Assembly (NCBI GenBank): GCA_002360535.1
Contig: DEQR01000057.1
Location: 1-26,820, forward strand
DNA length: 26,820 nt
From: Thiobacillus sp. UBA3361
GTDB taxonomy: Bacteria > Pseudomonadota > Gammaproteobacteria > Burkholderiales > Thiobacillaceae
Direction: 5' to 3'
Positions 8,519 through 15,734 of this stretch are shown piece after piece. Below the pieces are notes generated by a model. It ran no database searches. It was not told the DNA's origin and worked only from the letters and a program-made list of their open reading frames with translations. Position 1 is the first letter of the stretch, and the number at the start of each line of letters is the position of its first letter. The position numbers were made by a program, and so were the translations under genes.

Positions 8519-8548
8519 GGTTCAAGGTTCAAGGTTCAAGGTTCAGGG
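8514..8548. repeat. Tandem heptamer array (TTCAAGG x4 plus one variant)
   Basis: Four perfect copies of TTCAAGG (8514-8541) are followed by TTCAGGG (8542-8548). On the - strand this reads CCTTGAA repeated, and its last TTG is the maf start codon. The unit of 7 is not a multiple of 3. Each repeat offers a TTG in a different frame. Confidence 0.9.
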
Positions 8549-8550
8549 CC

Positions 8551-8593
8551 CAAGGTGCAGGCAAAGCGGTTTTTCCTTGTGCCTTGCACCTTG
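8551..8593 (-). other. Imperfect 19-bp-arm hairpin between pycB and maf
   Basis: CAAGGTGCAGGCAAAGCGG (8551-8569) and CCTTGTGCCTTGCACCTTG (8575-8593) are imperfect inverted repeats around a TTTTT loop; the outer 9 bp are perfect. It begins about 15 bases downstream of the pycB stop as read on the - strand. There is no T-tract after it in that direction, so termination would be weak. The same CAAGGT/CCTTG wording is shared with the adjacent heptamer array, so the whole 8514-8600 segment looks like one low-complexity repeat family. Confidence 0.6.
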
Positions 8594-8607
8594 TTCCTTG
8601 TCACTGC

Positions 8608-10470
8608 TTATTCCGGCTGTATCTCTACCAGCACCTGGTCCGGCGTGACCGAATCGCCTTTAGCTACGTGGATGGCGACGACGGTGCCGGAAACGGGGGC
8701 CTGGATTTCGTTTTCCATCTTCATGGCTTCGATGACCAGCACGCCGTCGCCGGCGTTGACCTTTTCGCCCACCTTGATCTTCACGTCCACGATGCTGCCC
8801 GGCATGGCGGTGGTCACGCATCCCGCATGACTGGGACGGGGACGCTGCCTGGACGCGCCGCCCGCGGCGCTTTCCTTGCCGGTACCGGGTTTGCGCGGCG
8901 ACGCGCTGCCTGGGGTGACTTCCACCTCGTCCAGAGTTTCCAGCAGCACCTCTTCCGCCACGCCATCGATATGTACGTAGAAGGGGCGCTCGCTCTCGCC
9001 GGCCTGGCCGGTGCCCTTGATGCGGATGTGATAGGTCTCGCCATGCAGGGTGACCTTGAATTCGTTGGGCGCATAGATGGACGGGCAGCTCTCGGCCAGC
9101 CTGGCATTGGGAGGCAGCAGGGGCTCGGGCGTCAGGGTGCCGGCCGCGCGTTCCTGCAGGAAGGTGCGGCCCAGGTCCGGGAACATGGCGTAGGTGAGCA
9201 CGTCCTCGTCGGACTTCGCAAGTTCCTCGATCTCGCCGCGCAACTTGTCCAGTTCCGGCGGGATCAGGTCGGCAGGTCGCGCGGTGATGACTTCCTGGTT
9301 GCCGACCGCGAGTTTGCGCACCTCATCGTTCACCGTGCCTGGGGCCTTGCCATAGCGTCCGAGCAGGTAGTTCTTCACCTCGTTGGTGACCGATTTGTAG
9401 CGTCCGCCGGTGAGCACGTTGAGCACCGCTTGGGTGCCGACGATCTGGGATGTGGGGGTGACCAGGGGCGGGAAGCCCAGGTCCTCGCGCACCCTCGGGA
9501 TCTCCGCCATCACGTCGTCCATGCGGTTCAGCGCGCCCTGTTCTTTCAGCTGGTTGGACAGGTTGGAGATCATGCCGCCGGGCACTTGGGAGACCAGGAT
9601 GCGGGTGTCCACCTGGTTGGAATCCATCTCGAACTGCCAGTATTTCTTGCGCACCTCGCGGAAGTAGGCGGCAATCTCCTGGAGCAGGGGCAGGCTCAGG
9701 CCGGTGTCGTATTCCGAACCCTGCAGCGCGGCGACCAGGCTTTCCGTGGTGGCGTGGCTGGCGCCTTCGGAAAATGCGGAGTTGCAGCAGTCGATGATGT
9801 CTGCGCCGGCCTCCACGGCCTTCAGGTGCACCAGGGCGGACAGGCCCGCGGTGGCATGGCTGTGGGTGTTCACCGGCAGGCTGGTGGCCTGTTTGATGGC
9901 CTTGACCAGCTCGTAGGCGACATAGGGCGTGAGCAGGCCGGCCATGTCCTTGATGGCGATGGAATCCACGCCCATACCGGCGAGTTCCTTGGACATGGCG
10001 ACGAAGTAGGGGATGTCGTGTACCGGGCTGACGGTGTAGGAGATGGCGCCCTGGGCATGCTTGCCGGCCTTCTTCACCGCCTCGACGGAGACGCGCATGT
10101 TGCGCGTGTCGTTCATGGCGTCGAACACGCGGAACACATCGACGCCGTTGTCGGCGGCCTTCTGCACGAAGGCCTGCACCACGTCGTCGGCGTAGTGCCG
10201 GTAGCCCAGCAGGTTCTGGCCGCGCAGCAGCATGTTGATGCGGGTGTTGGGCAGGGCGCGACGCAGTTTCTTCAGGCGATCCCAGGGATCTTCCTTGAGG
10301 AAGCGTACGCAGGCGTCGAAGGTAGCGCCGCCCCAGGCTTCCAGGGACCAGAAGCCCACCTGGTCCAGCTTGCCGCAGATGGGCAGCATGTCCTCGGTGC
10401 GCATGCGAGTTGCGATGAGGGATTGGTGGCCGTCGCGCAGGACGAGGTCGGTGACGTGTACTTGTGCCAT
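8608..10470 (-). CDS. pycB: Pyruvate carboxylase subunit B (carboxyltransferase + biotin carrier; OadA-like)
   Basis: The 620-residue protein has an N-terminal carboxyltransferase TIM barrel (about 1-270), the conserved PYC/OADA domain (about 290-480), and a C-terminal biotinyl domain (about 545-620). Visible residues are LRDGHQSLIATRMR with the metal/active-site Asp, the SIAIKDMAGLL lysine that is carbamylated in the family, and the metal ligands in NTHSHATAG. The biotin lysine is Lys584 in EAMKMEN, 36 residues from the C-terminus. A Pro/Ser/Ala-rich linker precedes it. The protein resembles oxaloacetate decarboxylase alpha, but no membrane subunits (oadB/oadG) are nearby and a biotin carboxylase is encoded 15 bases upstream. 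Two-subunit pyruvate carboxylase, making oxaloacetate, is therefore the better call. Confidence 0.9.
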   Translation of the reverse strand: MAQVHVTDLVLRDGHQSLIATRMRTEDMLPICGKLDQVGFWSLEAWGGATFDACVRFLKEDPWDRLKKLRRALPNTRINMLLRGQNLLGYRHYADDVVQAFVQKAADNGVDVFRVFDAMNDTRNMRVSVEAVKKAGKHAQGAISYTVSPVHDIPYFVAMSKELAGMGVDSIAIKDMAGLLTPYVAYELVKAIKQATSLPVNTHSHATAGLSALVHLKAVEAGADIIDCCNSAFSEGASHATTESLVAALQGSEYDTGLSLPLLQEIAAYFREVRKKYWQFEMDSNQVDTRILVSQVPGGMISNLSNQLKEQGALNRMDDVMAEIPRVREDLGFPPLVTPTSQIVGTQAVLNVLTGGRYKSVTNEVKNYLLGRYGKAPGTVNDEVRKLAVGNQEVITARPADLIPPELDKLRGEIEELAKSDEDVLTYAMFPDLGRTFLQERAAGTLTPEPLLPPNARLAESCPSIYAPNEFKVTLHGETYHIRIKGTGQAGESERPFYVHIDGVAEEVLLETLDEVEVTPGSASPRKPGTGKESAAGGASRQRPRPSHAGCVTTAMPGSIVDVKIKVGEKVNAGDGVLVIEAMKMENEIQAPVSGTVVAIHVAKGDSVTPDQVLVEIQPE

Positions 10471-10485
10471 GCTGCCTATGCCTTG

Positions 10486-11904
10486 TTACATGCCTAGATG
10501 GGCGGCCAGGGCCGCGGAAATGATGGCCGCCGTGTGTTCCGGGGGGCGGCGTACGGCGTAGTTCACCAGTTCGGGATGGGCCTCCACGAAGCCGGTGTTG
10601 AAGCGTCCGCTGCGGAACTCCGGGTCGGACAGGATTTCCTTGTAGTACGGGATGGTGGTCTTCACCCCATAGACGATCATATCGTCGAGGGCGCGCTTGC
10701 CGCGTTCGACGGCGCCTTCCCAGGTCAGGTTCCAGACGATCAGCTTGGCGCACATGGAGTCGTAGTAGGGCGGGATGGTGTAGCCGGAGTACATGGCTGC
10801 GTCCACCCGCACGCCGGGGCCACCCGGCGCGTAGTAACGCGTGATGCGGCCGAAACTGGGCAGGAAGGCGTTCTTTGGGTCTTCGGCGTTGATCCGGAAT
10901 TCCATCGCGTAGCCCCGGTGCTTGATGTCCTCCTGCTTGTACTGCAGGGGCAGGCCGTCGGCGACGCGGATTTGCTCCACGACGATATCGATGCCGGTGA
11001 TGTTCTCTGTCACGCAGTGTTCCACCTGCAAGCGGGTGTTCATCTCCATGAAGTAGAACTGATTGTCCTTGTCGAGCAGAAACTCGACCGTGCCGGCGTT
11101 GGCATAACCCACCGCCTTGGCGGCACGCACCGCCAACTTGCCGATGTATTCGCGCTGCGACTCGGTGAGTTGCGGCGAAGGGGCGATCTCGATGAGTTTC
11201 TGGTTGCGCCGTTGGATGGAACAGTCGCGCTCGAACAGATGCACCGTGTTGCCCAGGCTGTCGGCGAGGATCTGCACCTCGATGTGCTTGGGATTGACGA
11301 CACACTTCTCGATGAATATTTCAGGTGCTCCGAAGGCCTTGGTGGCCTCGGAGACGACGCGCTCGTAGTTTTTCAGCAGATCGGCCTCGGAGTCGCAGCG
11401 CCGGATGCCGCGCCCGCCACCGCCGTTGGTGGCCTTCAGCATTACCGGATAACCGATCTGGCCGGCCAGGGTGCGGGCCTCATCGACGTTTTGCAGGTTG
11501 TGATCCGAACCGGGCACCACCGGGATGCCGGCCTTGATCATCGCCTGCCGGGCCTGGATCTTGTCGCCCATGCGGCGGATGACCTGCGGCGAGGGGCCGA
11601 TGAACTTAACGCCGCGCCGGGCGCATACCTCGGCCAGCACCGGATTTTCAGACAGGAAGCCGTAGCCCGGATGCAGCGCATCGCAACCCGAGGCGACCGC
11701 CAGGTTGACGATGTTGTGCGCGTTCAGATAGCCCAGCACCGGATCGGAGCCGATGTTGTAGGCCTCGTCCGCTTTCTTGACGTGCAGTGCGTTGCGATCC
11801 GCGTCCGTATAGATGGCCACCGACTTGATGCCCATCTCCCGGCAGGCCCGGACGATGCGCACTGCAATCTCGCCCCGATTCGCGATGAGAATCTTCTTGA
11901 TCAA
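10486..11904 (-). CDS. pycA: Pyruvate carboxylase subunit A (biotin carboxylase)
   Basis: This ATP-grasp biotin carboxylase has 472 aa. It carboxylates the biotin on PycB using ATP and bicarbonate. It begins IKKILIANRGEIAVRIVRA and has HPGYGFLSEN, the ATP-binding glycine loop KATNGGGGRGIRR and the active-site phrase MEMNTRLQVEH. It ends with a biotin-carboxylase C-terminal domain (GYAMEFRINAEDP). Pairing with pycB separates it from the acetyl-CoA carboxylase AccC, which normally sits next to accB; sequence alone does not distinguish them. The start fitting the family is TTG 11902-11904, with only a weak SD. Its start is 53 bases from the divergent yceD start, so the two share a control region. 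Confidence 0.88.
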   Translation of the reverse strand: MIKKILIANRGEIAVRIVRACREMGIKSVAIYTDADRNALHVKKADEAYNIGSDPVLGYLNAHNIVNLAVASGCDALHPGYGFLSENPVLAEVCARRGVKFIGPSPQVIRRMGDKIQARQAMIKAGIPVVPGSDHNLQNVDEARTLAGQIGYPVMLKATNGGGGRGIRRCDSEADLLKNYERVVSEATKAFGAPEIFIEKCVVNPKHIEVQILADSLGNTVHLFERDCSIQRRNQKLIEIAPSPQLTESQREYIGKLAVRAAKAVGYANAGTVEFLLDKDNQFYFMEMNTRLQVEHCVTENITGIDIVVEQIRVADGLPLQYKQEDIKHRGYAMEFRINAEDPKNAFLPSFGRITRYYAPGGPGVRVDAAMYSGYTIPPYYDSMCAKLIVWNLTWEGAVERGKRALDDMIVYGVKTTIPYYKEILSDPEFRSGRFNTGFVEAHPELVNYAVRRPPEHTAAIISAALAAHLGM

Positions 11905-11915
11905 TGCTGGCTACC

Positions 11916-11952
11916 GTTTTGACAAAACAGGGTAATCGACAATATCATTGTC
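11916..11952. promoter_or_regulatory. Two short palindromes over the -35 and -10 boxes (candidate operators)
   Basis: GTTTT-GAC-AAAAC (11916-11928) covers the -35 and GACAAT-ATC-ATTGTC (11938-11952) covers the -10. Both are perfect inverted repeats with a 3-base centre, and their centres are about 23 bases apart. The placement suits a repressor that blocks the yceD promoter, and possibly pycA on the other strand, but no regulator is identified. Confidence 0.4.
11919..11948 (+). promoter_or_regulatory. Sigma-70 promoter of the yceD-rpmF-plsX-fab operon
   Basis: A perfect -35 TTGACA (11919-11924) is followed by an 18-base spacer and the -10 TATCAT (11943-11948). The expected start site is near 11955-11957, directly before the yceD ATG at 11958. 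This is the best sigma-70 match I see in the window. Confidence 0.8.
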
Positions 11953-11957
11953 CGCTT

Positions 11958-12401
11958 ATGTCTGCACGGACAACCATAGACAGCCTGCGCTTCGCTGCGT
12001 CGGGGGGAAGCCTGTCTGGCCAGTTCGCCATGGCGGAAATGCCCCGGTTGAGCGATTTGCTGTCATGCAGCAATAGTACCGTGACTTTCAGCCTCTTGGG
12101 GGAAATGCTGAGCCGGCGTCCCGCTCTGCGGCTGGAGGTCGAGGCGGACGTGAAACTGGTTTGTCAGCGTTGTCTGGAACCGTTCGTGGAGTCGATCCAC
12201 GCGGTCAGCATCATGCCCGTGGCACTCGACGAGGCGGAATTGTCCCGCTGGGAGCACGATGATCCCCTGTTGGACATCCTGCTTGCCGATCCGCGGATGG
12301 ATGTGATGACGCTGGTTGAAGACGAGATATTGTTAAGCCTGCCACCGGCCCCTCGCCATGGGGAAGGACTGTGCGGCATCGTGCCGAATGGTTCGGCTTA
12401 G
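11958..12401 (+). CDS. yceD: YceD family protein (DUF177), 23S rRNA accumulation protein
   Basis: YceD is a small conserved protein encoded before rpmF in most proteobacteria; in E. coli and plants it is linked to 23S rRNA accumulation, with an unclear mechanism. I use ATG 11958 (147 aa), which gives the family-like start MSARTTIDSLRFAASGG; the in-frame ATG at 11904 lies upstream of the predicted transcription start. The conserved CQRCLEPF (CxxC) lies mid-protein and VEDEILLSLPPAPRH near the end, both hallmark YceD segments. There is no SD, and the promoter -10 ends 9 bases before the ATG, so the message is probably leaderless. Confidence 0.9.
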   Translation: MSARTTIDSLRFAASGGSLSGQFAMAEMPRLSDLLSCSNSTVTFSLLGEMLSRRPALRLEVEADVKLVCQRCLEPFVESIHAVSIMPVALDEAELSRWEHDDPLLDILLADPRMDVMTLVEDEILLSLPPAPRHGEGLCGIVPNGSA

Positions 12402-12416
12402 TTAGGAGATCGAGAA

Positions 12417-12602
12417 ATGGCTGTTCAGCAGAACAAGAAGTCCCCGTCCAAGCGTGGCATGCACCGTGCCCACGACTTCCTCACCACGCCATCTACTGCC
12501 GTGGAAGCCACCACCGGTGAGACCCACCTGCGCCACCACATCAGCCCGAGCGGCTATTACCGCGGCCGCAAGGTCGTCACCCCCAAGGGCGAGAGCGTCT
12601 GA
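12417..12602 (+). CDS. rpmF: 50S ribosomal protein L32
   Basis: This 61-residue basic protein begins MAVQQNKKSPSKRGMHRAHD and contains HLRHHISPSGYYRGRKV, as L32 does in proteobacteria. It lacks the CxxC zinc pairs of the zinc-binding L32 form. A good SD, TAGGAG (12403-12408), precedes the ATG. It lies 15 bases after yceD and is co-transcribed with it. The rpmF-plsX-fab link is a classic coupling of ribosome and lipid synthesis genes. Confidence 0.97.
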   Translation: MAVQQNKKSPSKRGMHRAHDFLTTPSTAVEATTGETHLRHHISPSGYYRGRKVVTPKGESV

Positions 12603-12627
12603 GCCATCCAGCAACACGATTACGCGG

Positions 12628-12653
12628 TGCCCATAGCGATGGGCAACGTTGCC
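12628..12653 (+). promoter_or_regulatory. Two mutually exclusive hairpins in front of plsX
   Basis: TGCCCAT (12628-12634) pairs with ATGGGCA (12639-12645) around an AGCG loop. GGCAACGTTGCC (12642-12653) is a perfect 12-base palindrome. They share bases 12642-12645, so the RNA can form one or the other. The second ends directly before the plsX ATG at 12655. No SD is visible here. Confidence 0.5.
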
Positions 12654-12654
12654 G

Positions 12655-13707
12655 ATGCGTGAAATCACCATCGCCATCGATGCCATGGGGGGCGATCACG
12701 GCCCCCATGTCACGGTCAAGGCGGCCCTGAACTACCTCAAGCGCGACCCGGACGCCAATATCGTCTTGGTCGGCCTGCGGCAGGTGCTGGAGGCGGAATT
12801 GAACGCCCGGCACGGCAAGCCGGGCAGGCGGCTGCGCATCCATCCGGCCAGCGAGGTGGTCAAGATGGATGATCCACTCGCGATCGCCCTGCGCGCCAAG
12901 AAGGATTCCTCCATGCGTGTCATGGCCGAGTTGGTGAAGCGCGGCGAGGCCGACGCGGGGGTGTCCGCCGGCAACACGGGCGCCCTGATGGCTGTTTCTC
13001 GCTTTGTCCTGAAGACCCTGCCGGGCATTGACCGTCCGGCCATCGCCACCACCATTCCCGCTCAGAAAGGGCCCACTTATGTCCTTGACCTGGGTGCCAA
13101 TGTCGATTGCACCGCCGAGCACCTGGAGCAGTTCGCCATCATGGGTTCCGCGCTGGCGGCGGCTGTTGAGCACAACGAGCGTCCAAAGGTGGGGTTGCTG
13201 AACATCGGCGAGGAAGACATCAAAGGCAACGAGGTGGTCAAGCAGGCCGGCGAATTGCTCAAGGCCTCGGCCTTGAATTTCATCGGCAACGTCGAGGGCA
13301 ACGACATTTACACGGGGGATGTGGATGTGGTGGTCTGCGACGGCTTCGTGGGCAACGTGGCCCTGAAGACCTCCGAAGGCCTGGCCAAGTTCGTTGCCGG
13401 GGAATTGCGCGCCCAGTTCAAGCGCAATCTGTTTACCCGCTTCACCGGGCTGGTGGCCCTGCCGGTGATCCGAGCCTTCAAGAAGCGGGTCGATCCGCGC
13501 CGCTATAACGGCGCCAGCCTCCTGGGCCTCAACGGCGTGGTGATCAAGAGCCATGGCTCGGCCGATGCCTTCGCCTTCGAGCAGGCCATCTCCAGGGCCG
13601 TGGAAGAGGTGCGCGGCGGATTGCTGCGGCGCATTACGGACCTGGTGGGCACTTACCACAATGGTGAAGCAGCCCTGGCGGAAGCAAGCGAAGGGGGGAC
13701 GACATGA
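12655..13707 (+). CDS. plsX: Phosphate acyltransferase PlsX
   Basis: PlsX converts acyl-ACP to acyl-phosphate, the donor for PlsY in phospholipid synthesis, and works as a peripheral membrane enzyme. The protein has 350 aa from ATG 12655. It begins REITIAIDAMGGDHGPHVTV, the family signature, and contains SAGNTGALMAVS, LDLGANVDC, NIGEEDIKGNE and VVCDGFVGNVALKTSEG. The C-terminal NGVVIKSHGSADAFAF is also typical. A TTG at 12649 in the same frame is possible but less likely. No SD is seen, and hairpins overlap the start region. The stop overlaps fabH by ATGA. Confidence 0.95.
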   Translation: MREITIAIDAMGGDHGPHVTVKAALNYLKRDPDANIVLVGLRQVLEAELNARHGKPGRRLRIHPASEVVKMDDPLAIALRAKKDSSMRVMAELVKRGEADAGVSAGNTGALMAVSRFVLKTLPGIDRPAIATTIPAQKGPTYVLDLGANVDCTAEHLEQFAIMGSALAAAVEHNERPKVGLLNIGEEDIKGNEVVKQAGELLKASALNFIGNVEGNDIYTGDVDVVVCDGFVGNVALKTSEGLAKFVAGELRAQFKRNLFTRFTGLVALPVIRAFKKRVDPRRYNGASLLGLNGVVIKSHGSADAFAFEQAISRAVEEVRGGLLRRITDLVGTYHNGEAALAEASEGGTT

Positions 13708-14678
13708 GCCGGACCAGTACCCATGCTCGCATCATCGGCACCGGCAGCCATTTGCCCGCCAAAGTGCTGAGCAACGGTGAGCTGGAAAAACTGGTGGAGA
13801 CCACCGATGCCTGGATCGTCGAGCGCACCGGCATCCGAGAGCGGCATATCGCGGGTGAAGGCGAGCTGACCAGCGACCTGGCCCTAAAGGCATCCGAGCG
13901 GGCGCTGGATGCCGCGGGCATCGACGCGGCCGAACTCGATCTCATCGTGGTCGCCACCACCACCGCCGACCGCATCTTCCCCAGCACGGCCTGCATCCTG
14001 CAGGCCAAGCTGGGGGTGGAAAACGGCTGCCCCGCCTTCGACGTGCAGGCCGTCTGCAGCGGCTTCGTGTACGCCATGTCGGTGGCCGACAACTTCATCC
14101 GCGCAGGCCAGGCCAGGACGGCCCTGGTGGTGGGGGCGGAAACCCTGTCCCGGATCACCGACTGGAGCGACCGCGGCAACTGTATCCTGTGGGGTGACGG
14201 GGCAGGTGCAGTAGTTCTCCGCGCCAGTGACGAGCCGGGCATCATTTCAACCCATCTGCATGCTGACGGCCGCTACCAGGACCTGCTGTTCGTGGATGGC
14301 GGCGTGTCCATGAAGAAAGACGGCGGTGAGTGCTACATGCGCATGTCCGGCAACGCCGTGTTCAAGATGGCGGTCAAGACGCTGGACGCCATCGTCGATG
14401 AGACCCTGACCGCCAACGGCCTGGCCAAGAGCGACGTGCACTGGCTGGTGCCCCACCAGGCCAACATCCGCATCATTCAAGCCACGGCCAAGAAGCTGGG
14501 CATGAGCATGGATCGGGTGGTGGTGACCGTCGATCGGCACGGCAACACCTCCGCCGCCTCCATCCCCCTGGCCCTGGACACCGCCATGCGCGACGGCCGC
14601 ATCAAGCCCGGTGAGATGGTGCTCATGGAGGCCTTCGGCGGCGGCTTCACCTGGGGTTCGGTGCTGGTCAGGATGTAA
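13704..14678 (+). CDS. fabH: 3-oxoacyl-ACP synthase III (KASIII)
   Basis: FabH starts fatty-acid synthesis by condensing acetyl-CoA with malonyl-ACP. The 324-residue protein is family length. The catalytic triad is visible as Cys118 (AVCSGFVYA), His251 (VPHQANIRI) and Asn281 (GNTSAASIPL). WIVERTGIRERH near the start and LWGDGAGAVVL in the middle are conserved. The ATG overlaps the plsX stop by four bases, which suggests translational coupling. It is followed by 123 bases before fabD that hold a duplicated fabD start region. Confidence 0.97.
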   Translation: MSRTSTHARIIGTGSHLPAKVLSNGELEKLVETTDAWIVERTGIRERHIAGEGELTSDLALKASERALDAAGIDAAELDLIVVATTTADRIFPSTACILQAKLGVENGCPAFDVQAVCSGFVYAMSVADNFIRAGQARTALVVGAETLSRITDWSDRGNCILWGDGAGAVVLRASDEPGIISTHLHADGRYQDLLFVDGGVSMKKDGGECYMRMSGNAVFKMAVKTLDAIVDETLTANGLAKSDVHWLVPHQANIRIIQATAKKLGMSMDRVVVTVDRHGNTSAASIPLALDTAMRDGRIKPGEMVLMEAFGGGFTWGSVLVRM

Positions 14679-14707
14679 CCCGGACCCGGTAAGTGGCGGC
14701 CCGAGCA

Positions 14708-14822
14708 GGAGACAAACCATGAAATTAGCGTTCGTATTTGGCCCTGGCATAACGCCCGCCATACGGGCATTAGCCTTCACTGAACACTCTCGGAGCAAAC
14801 AATGAAGTTAGCGTTCGTGTTT
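14708..14822 (+). repeat. Direct duplication of the fabD ribosome-binding and start region
   Basis: Copy 1 (14708-14739) and copy 2 (14792-14822) share GGAG, CAAAC, ATG and the next 18 bases. Over the 21 coding bases they differ only at two third-codon positions (AAA/AAG and GTA/GTG), both synonymous. Copy 2 is the true fabD start. Confidence 0.85.
14719..14805 (+). CDS. 28-residue leader ORF beginning like FabD (duplicated fabD start)
   Basis: An ATG at 14719 with AGGAG upstream opens a 28-codon frame that begins MKLAFVF, identical to the first seven residues of FabD, then runs GPGITPAIR... to a TGA at 14803-14805. That stop overlaps the fabD ATG (14802-14804), so the layout permits translational coupling. 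It may be a true leader peptide or a vestige of a tandem duplication; expression is untested. Inside it, GGCATAACGCCCG (14746-14758) and CGGGCATTAGCC (14764-14775) form an imperfect hairpin. Confidence 0.5.
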   Translation: MKLAFVFGPGITPAIRALAFTEHSRSKQ

Positions 14823-15734
14823 CCCGGCCAGGGTTCCCAGGCCGTCGGCATGATGAATGCCTATGGCGACACCGCCGTGGTCCGCGACATCTTCGCCCAA
14901 GCTTCCGAAGCCCTTGGATGCGACCTTTGGGACATGGTGACCAACGGTCCCGCCGAGGCCCTCAATCAGACCGTCAACACCCAGCCGGCCATGCTGTCCG
15001 CCGGCGTGGCGGTTTACCGCCTGTGGCGGCAGCAGGGCGGTGCCGAGCCGGCCCTCATGGCCGGACACAGCCTGGGCGAGTACACGGCCCTGGTTTGCGC
15101 GGGTGGCATGGACTTCGCAGATGCCGTCCGTCTGGTGCGGCTGCGCGCCGAGGCCATGCAGTCCGCCGTGCCGGAGGGCGTGGGCGCCATGGCGGCGGTG
15201 CTGGGCTTGGACGACGACGACGTCCGCGCGATATGCGCCGAGGCGTCCGAAGGCGAGGTGCTGGAGGCGGTCAACTTCAATGCCCCCGGCCAGGTGGTCA
15301 TCGCCGGCCACAAGGCGGCCGTGGATCGCGGCTGCGCCCTGGCCAAGGAACGCGGCGCCAAACGGGCCCTGCCCTTGCCGGTGTCCGTGCCGTCCCATTG
15401 TGCCCTGATGCGCCCGGCGGCGGACAAGCTACGTGCGGCCATGGAGGCCATGGCCATCCGCGCCCCCGCGGTGCCGGTGATCCACAACGCCGACGTGGCC
15501 ACCCATGCCGACCCCCGTGATATCCGCGACGCCCTCGCCCGGCAGCTGTTCAGCCCGGTGCGCTGGGTGGAATCCATGCGGGCCTTCGCCGACCGGGGTA
15601 TCGGGCTGATCGCCGAGTGCGGCCCCGGCAAGGTACTGGCCGGGCTCAACAAGCGCATCCTGGACGGCGTGCCCACCCTGGCCCTGACCGACGCCGCCAG
15701 CCTGGCGGACGCCCTGGACAAGGCCAGCGCCTGA
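14802..15734 (+). CDS. fabD: Malonyl-CoA:ACP transacylase
   Basis: FabD moves malonyl from CoA to ACP, supplying the extender for all condensing enzymes. The protein has 310 aa, family length. It begins MKLAFVFPGQGSQAVGM. The nucleophile is Ser90 in GHSLGEY and the catalytic histidine is His199 in VPSHCALM. QPAMLSAGVAVY and ECGPGKVLAGLNKR are also conserved. The ATG has CGGAG upstream and overlaps the stop of the 28-codon leader. It lies between fabH and fabG, the standard order. Confidence 0.97.
   Translation: MKLAFVFPGQGSQAVGMMNAYGDTAVVRDIFAQASEALGCDLWDMVTNGPAEALNQTVNTQPAMLSAGVAVYRLWRQQGGAEPALMAGHSLGEYTALVCAGGMDFADAVRLVRLRAEAMQSAVPEGVGAMAAVLGLDDDDVRAICAEASEGEVLEAVNFNAPGQVVIAGHKAAVDRGCALAKERGAKRALPLPVSVPSHCALMRPAADKLRAAMEAMAIRAPAVPVIHNADVATHADPRDIRDALARQLFSPVRWVESMRAFADRGIGLIAECGPGKVLAGLNKRILDGVPTLALTDAASLADALDKASA

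Noticed and set aside
8584..10497. A 637-codon open frame on the + strand opposite pycB
   Set aside because: It mirrors the pycB codons in the antisense register; the translation is His/Gly/Val-rich low-complexity text typical of GC-skewed third positions, while pycB shows a full domain set.
9323..11305. A 660-codon frame on the - strand spanning pycA and pycB out of phase
   Set aside because: It crosses the pycA-pycB boundary in a shifted frame, and its product is an Arg/Pro/Gly-rich shadow of both genes.
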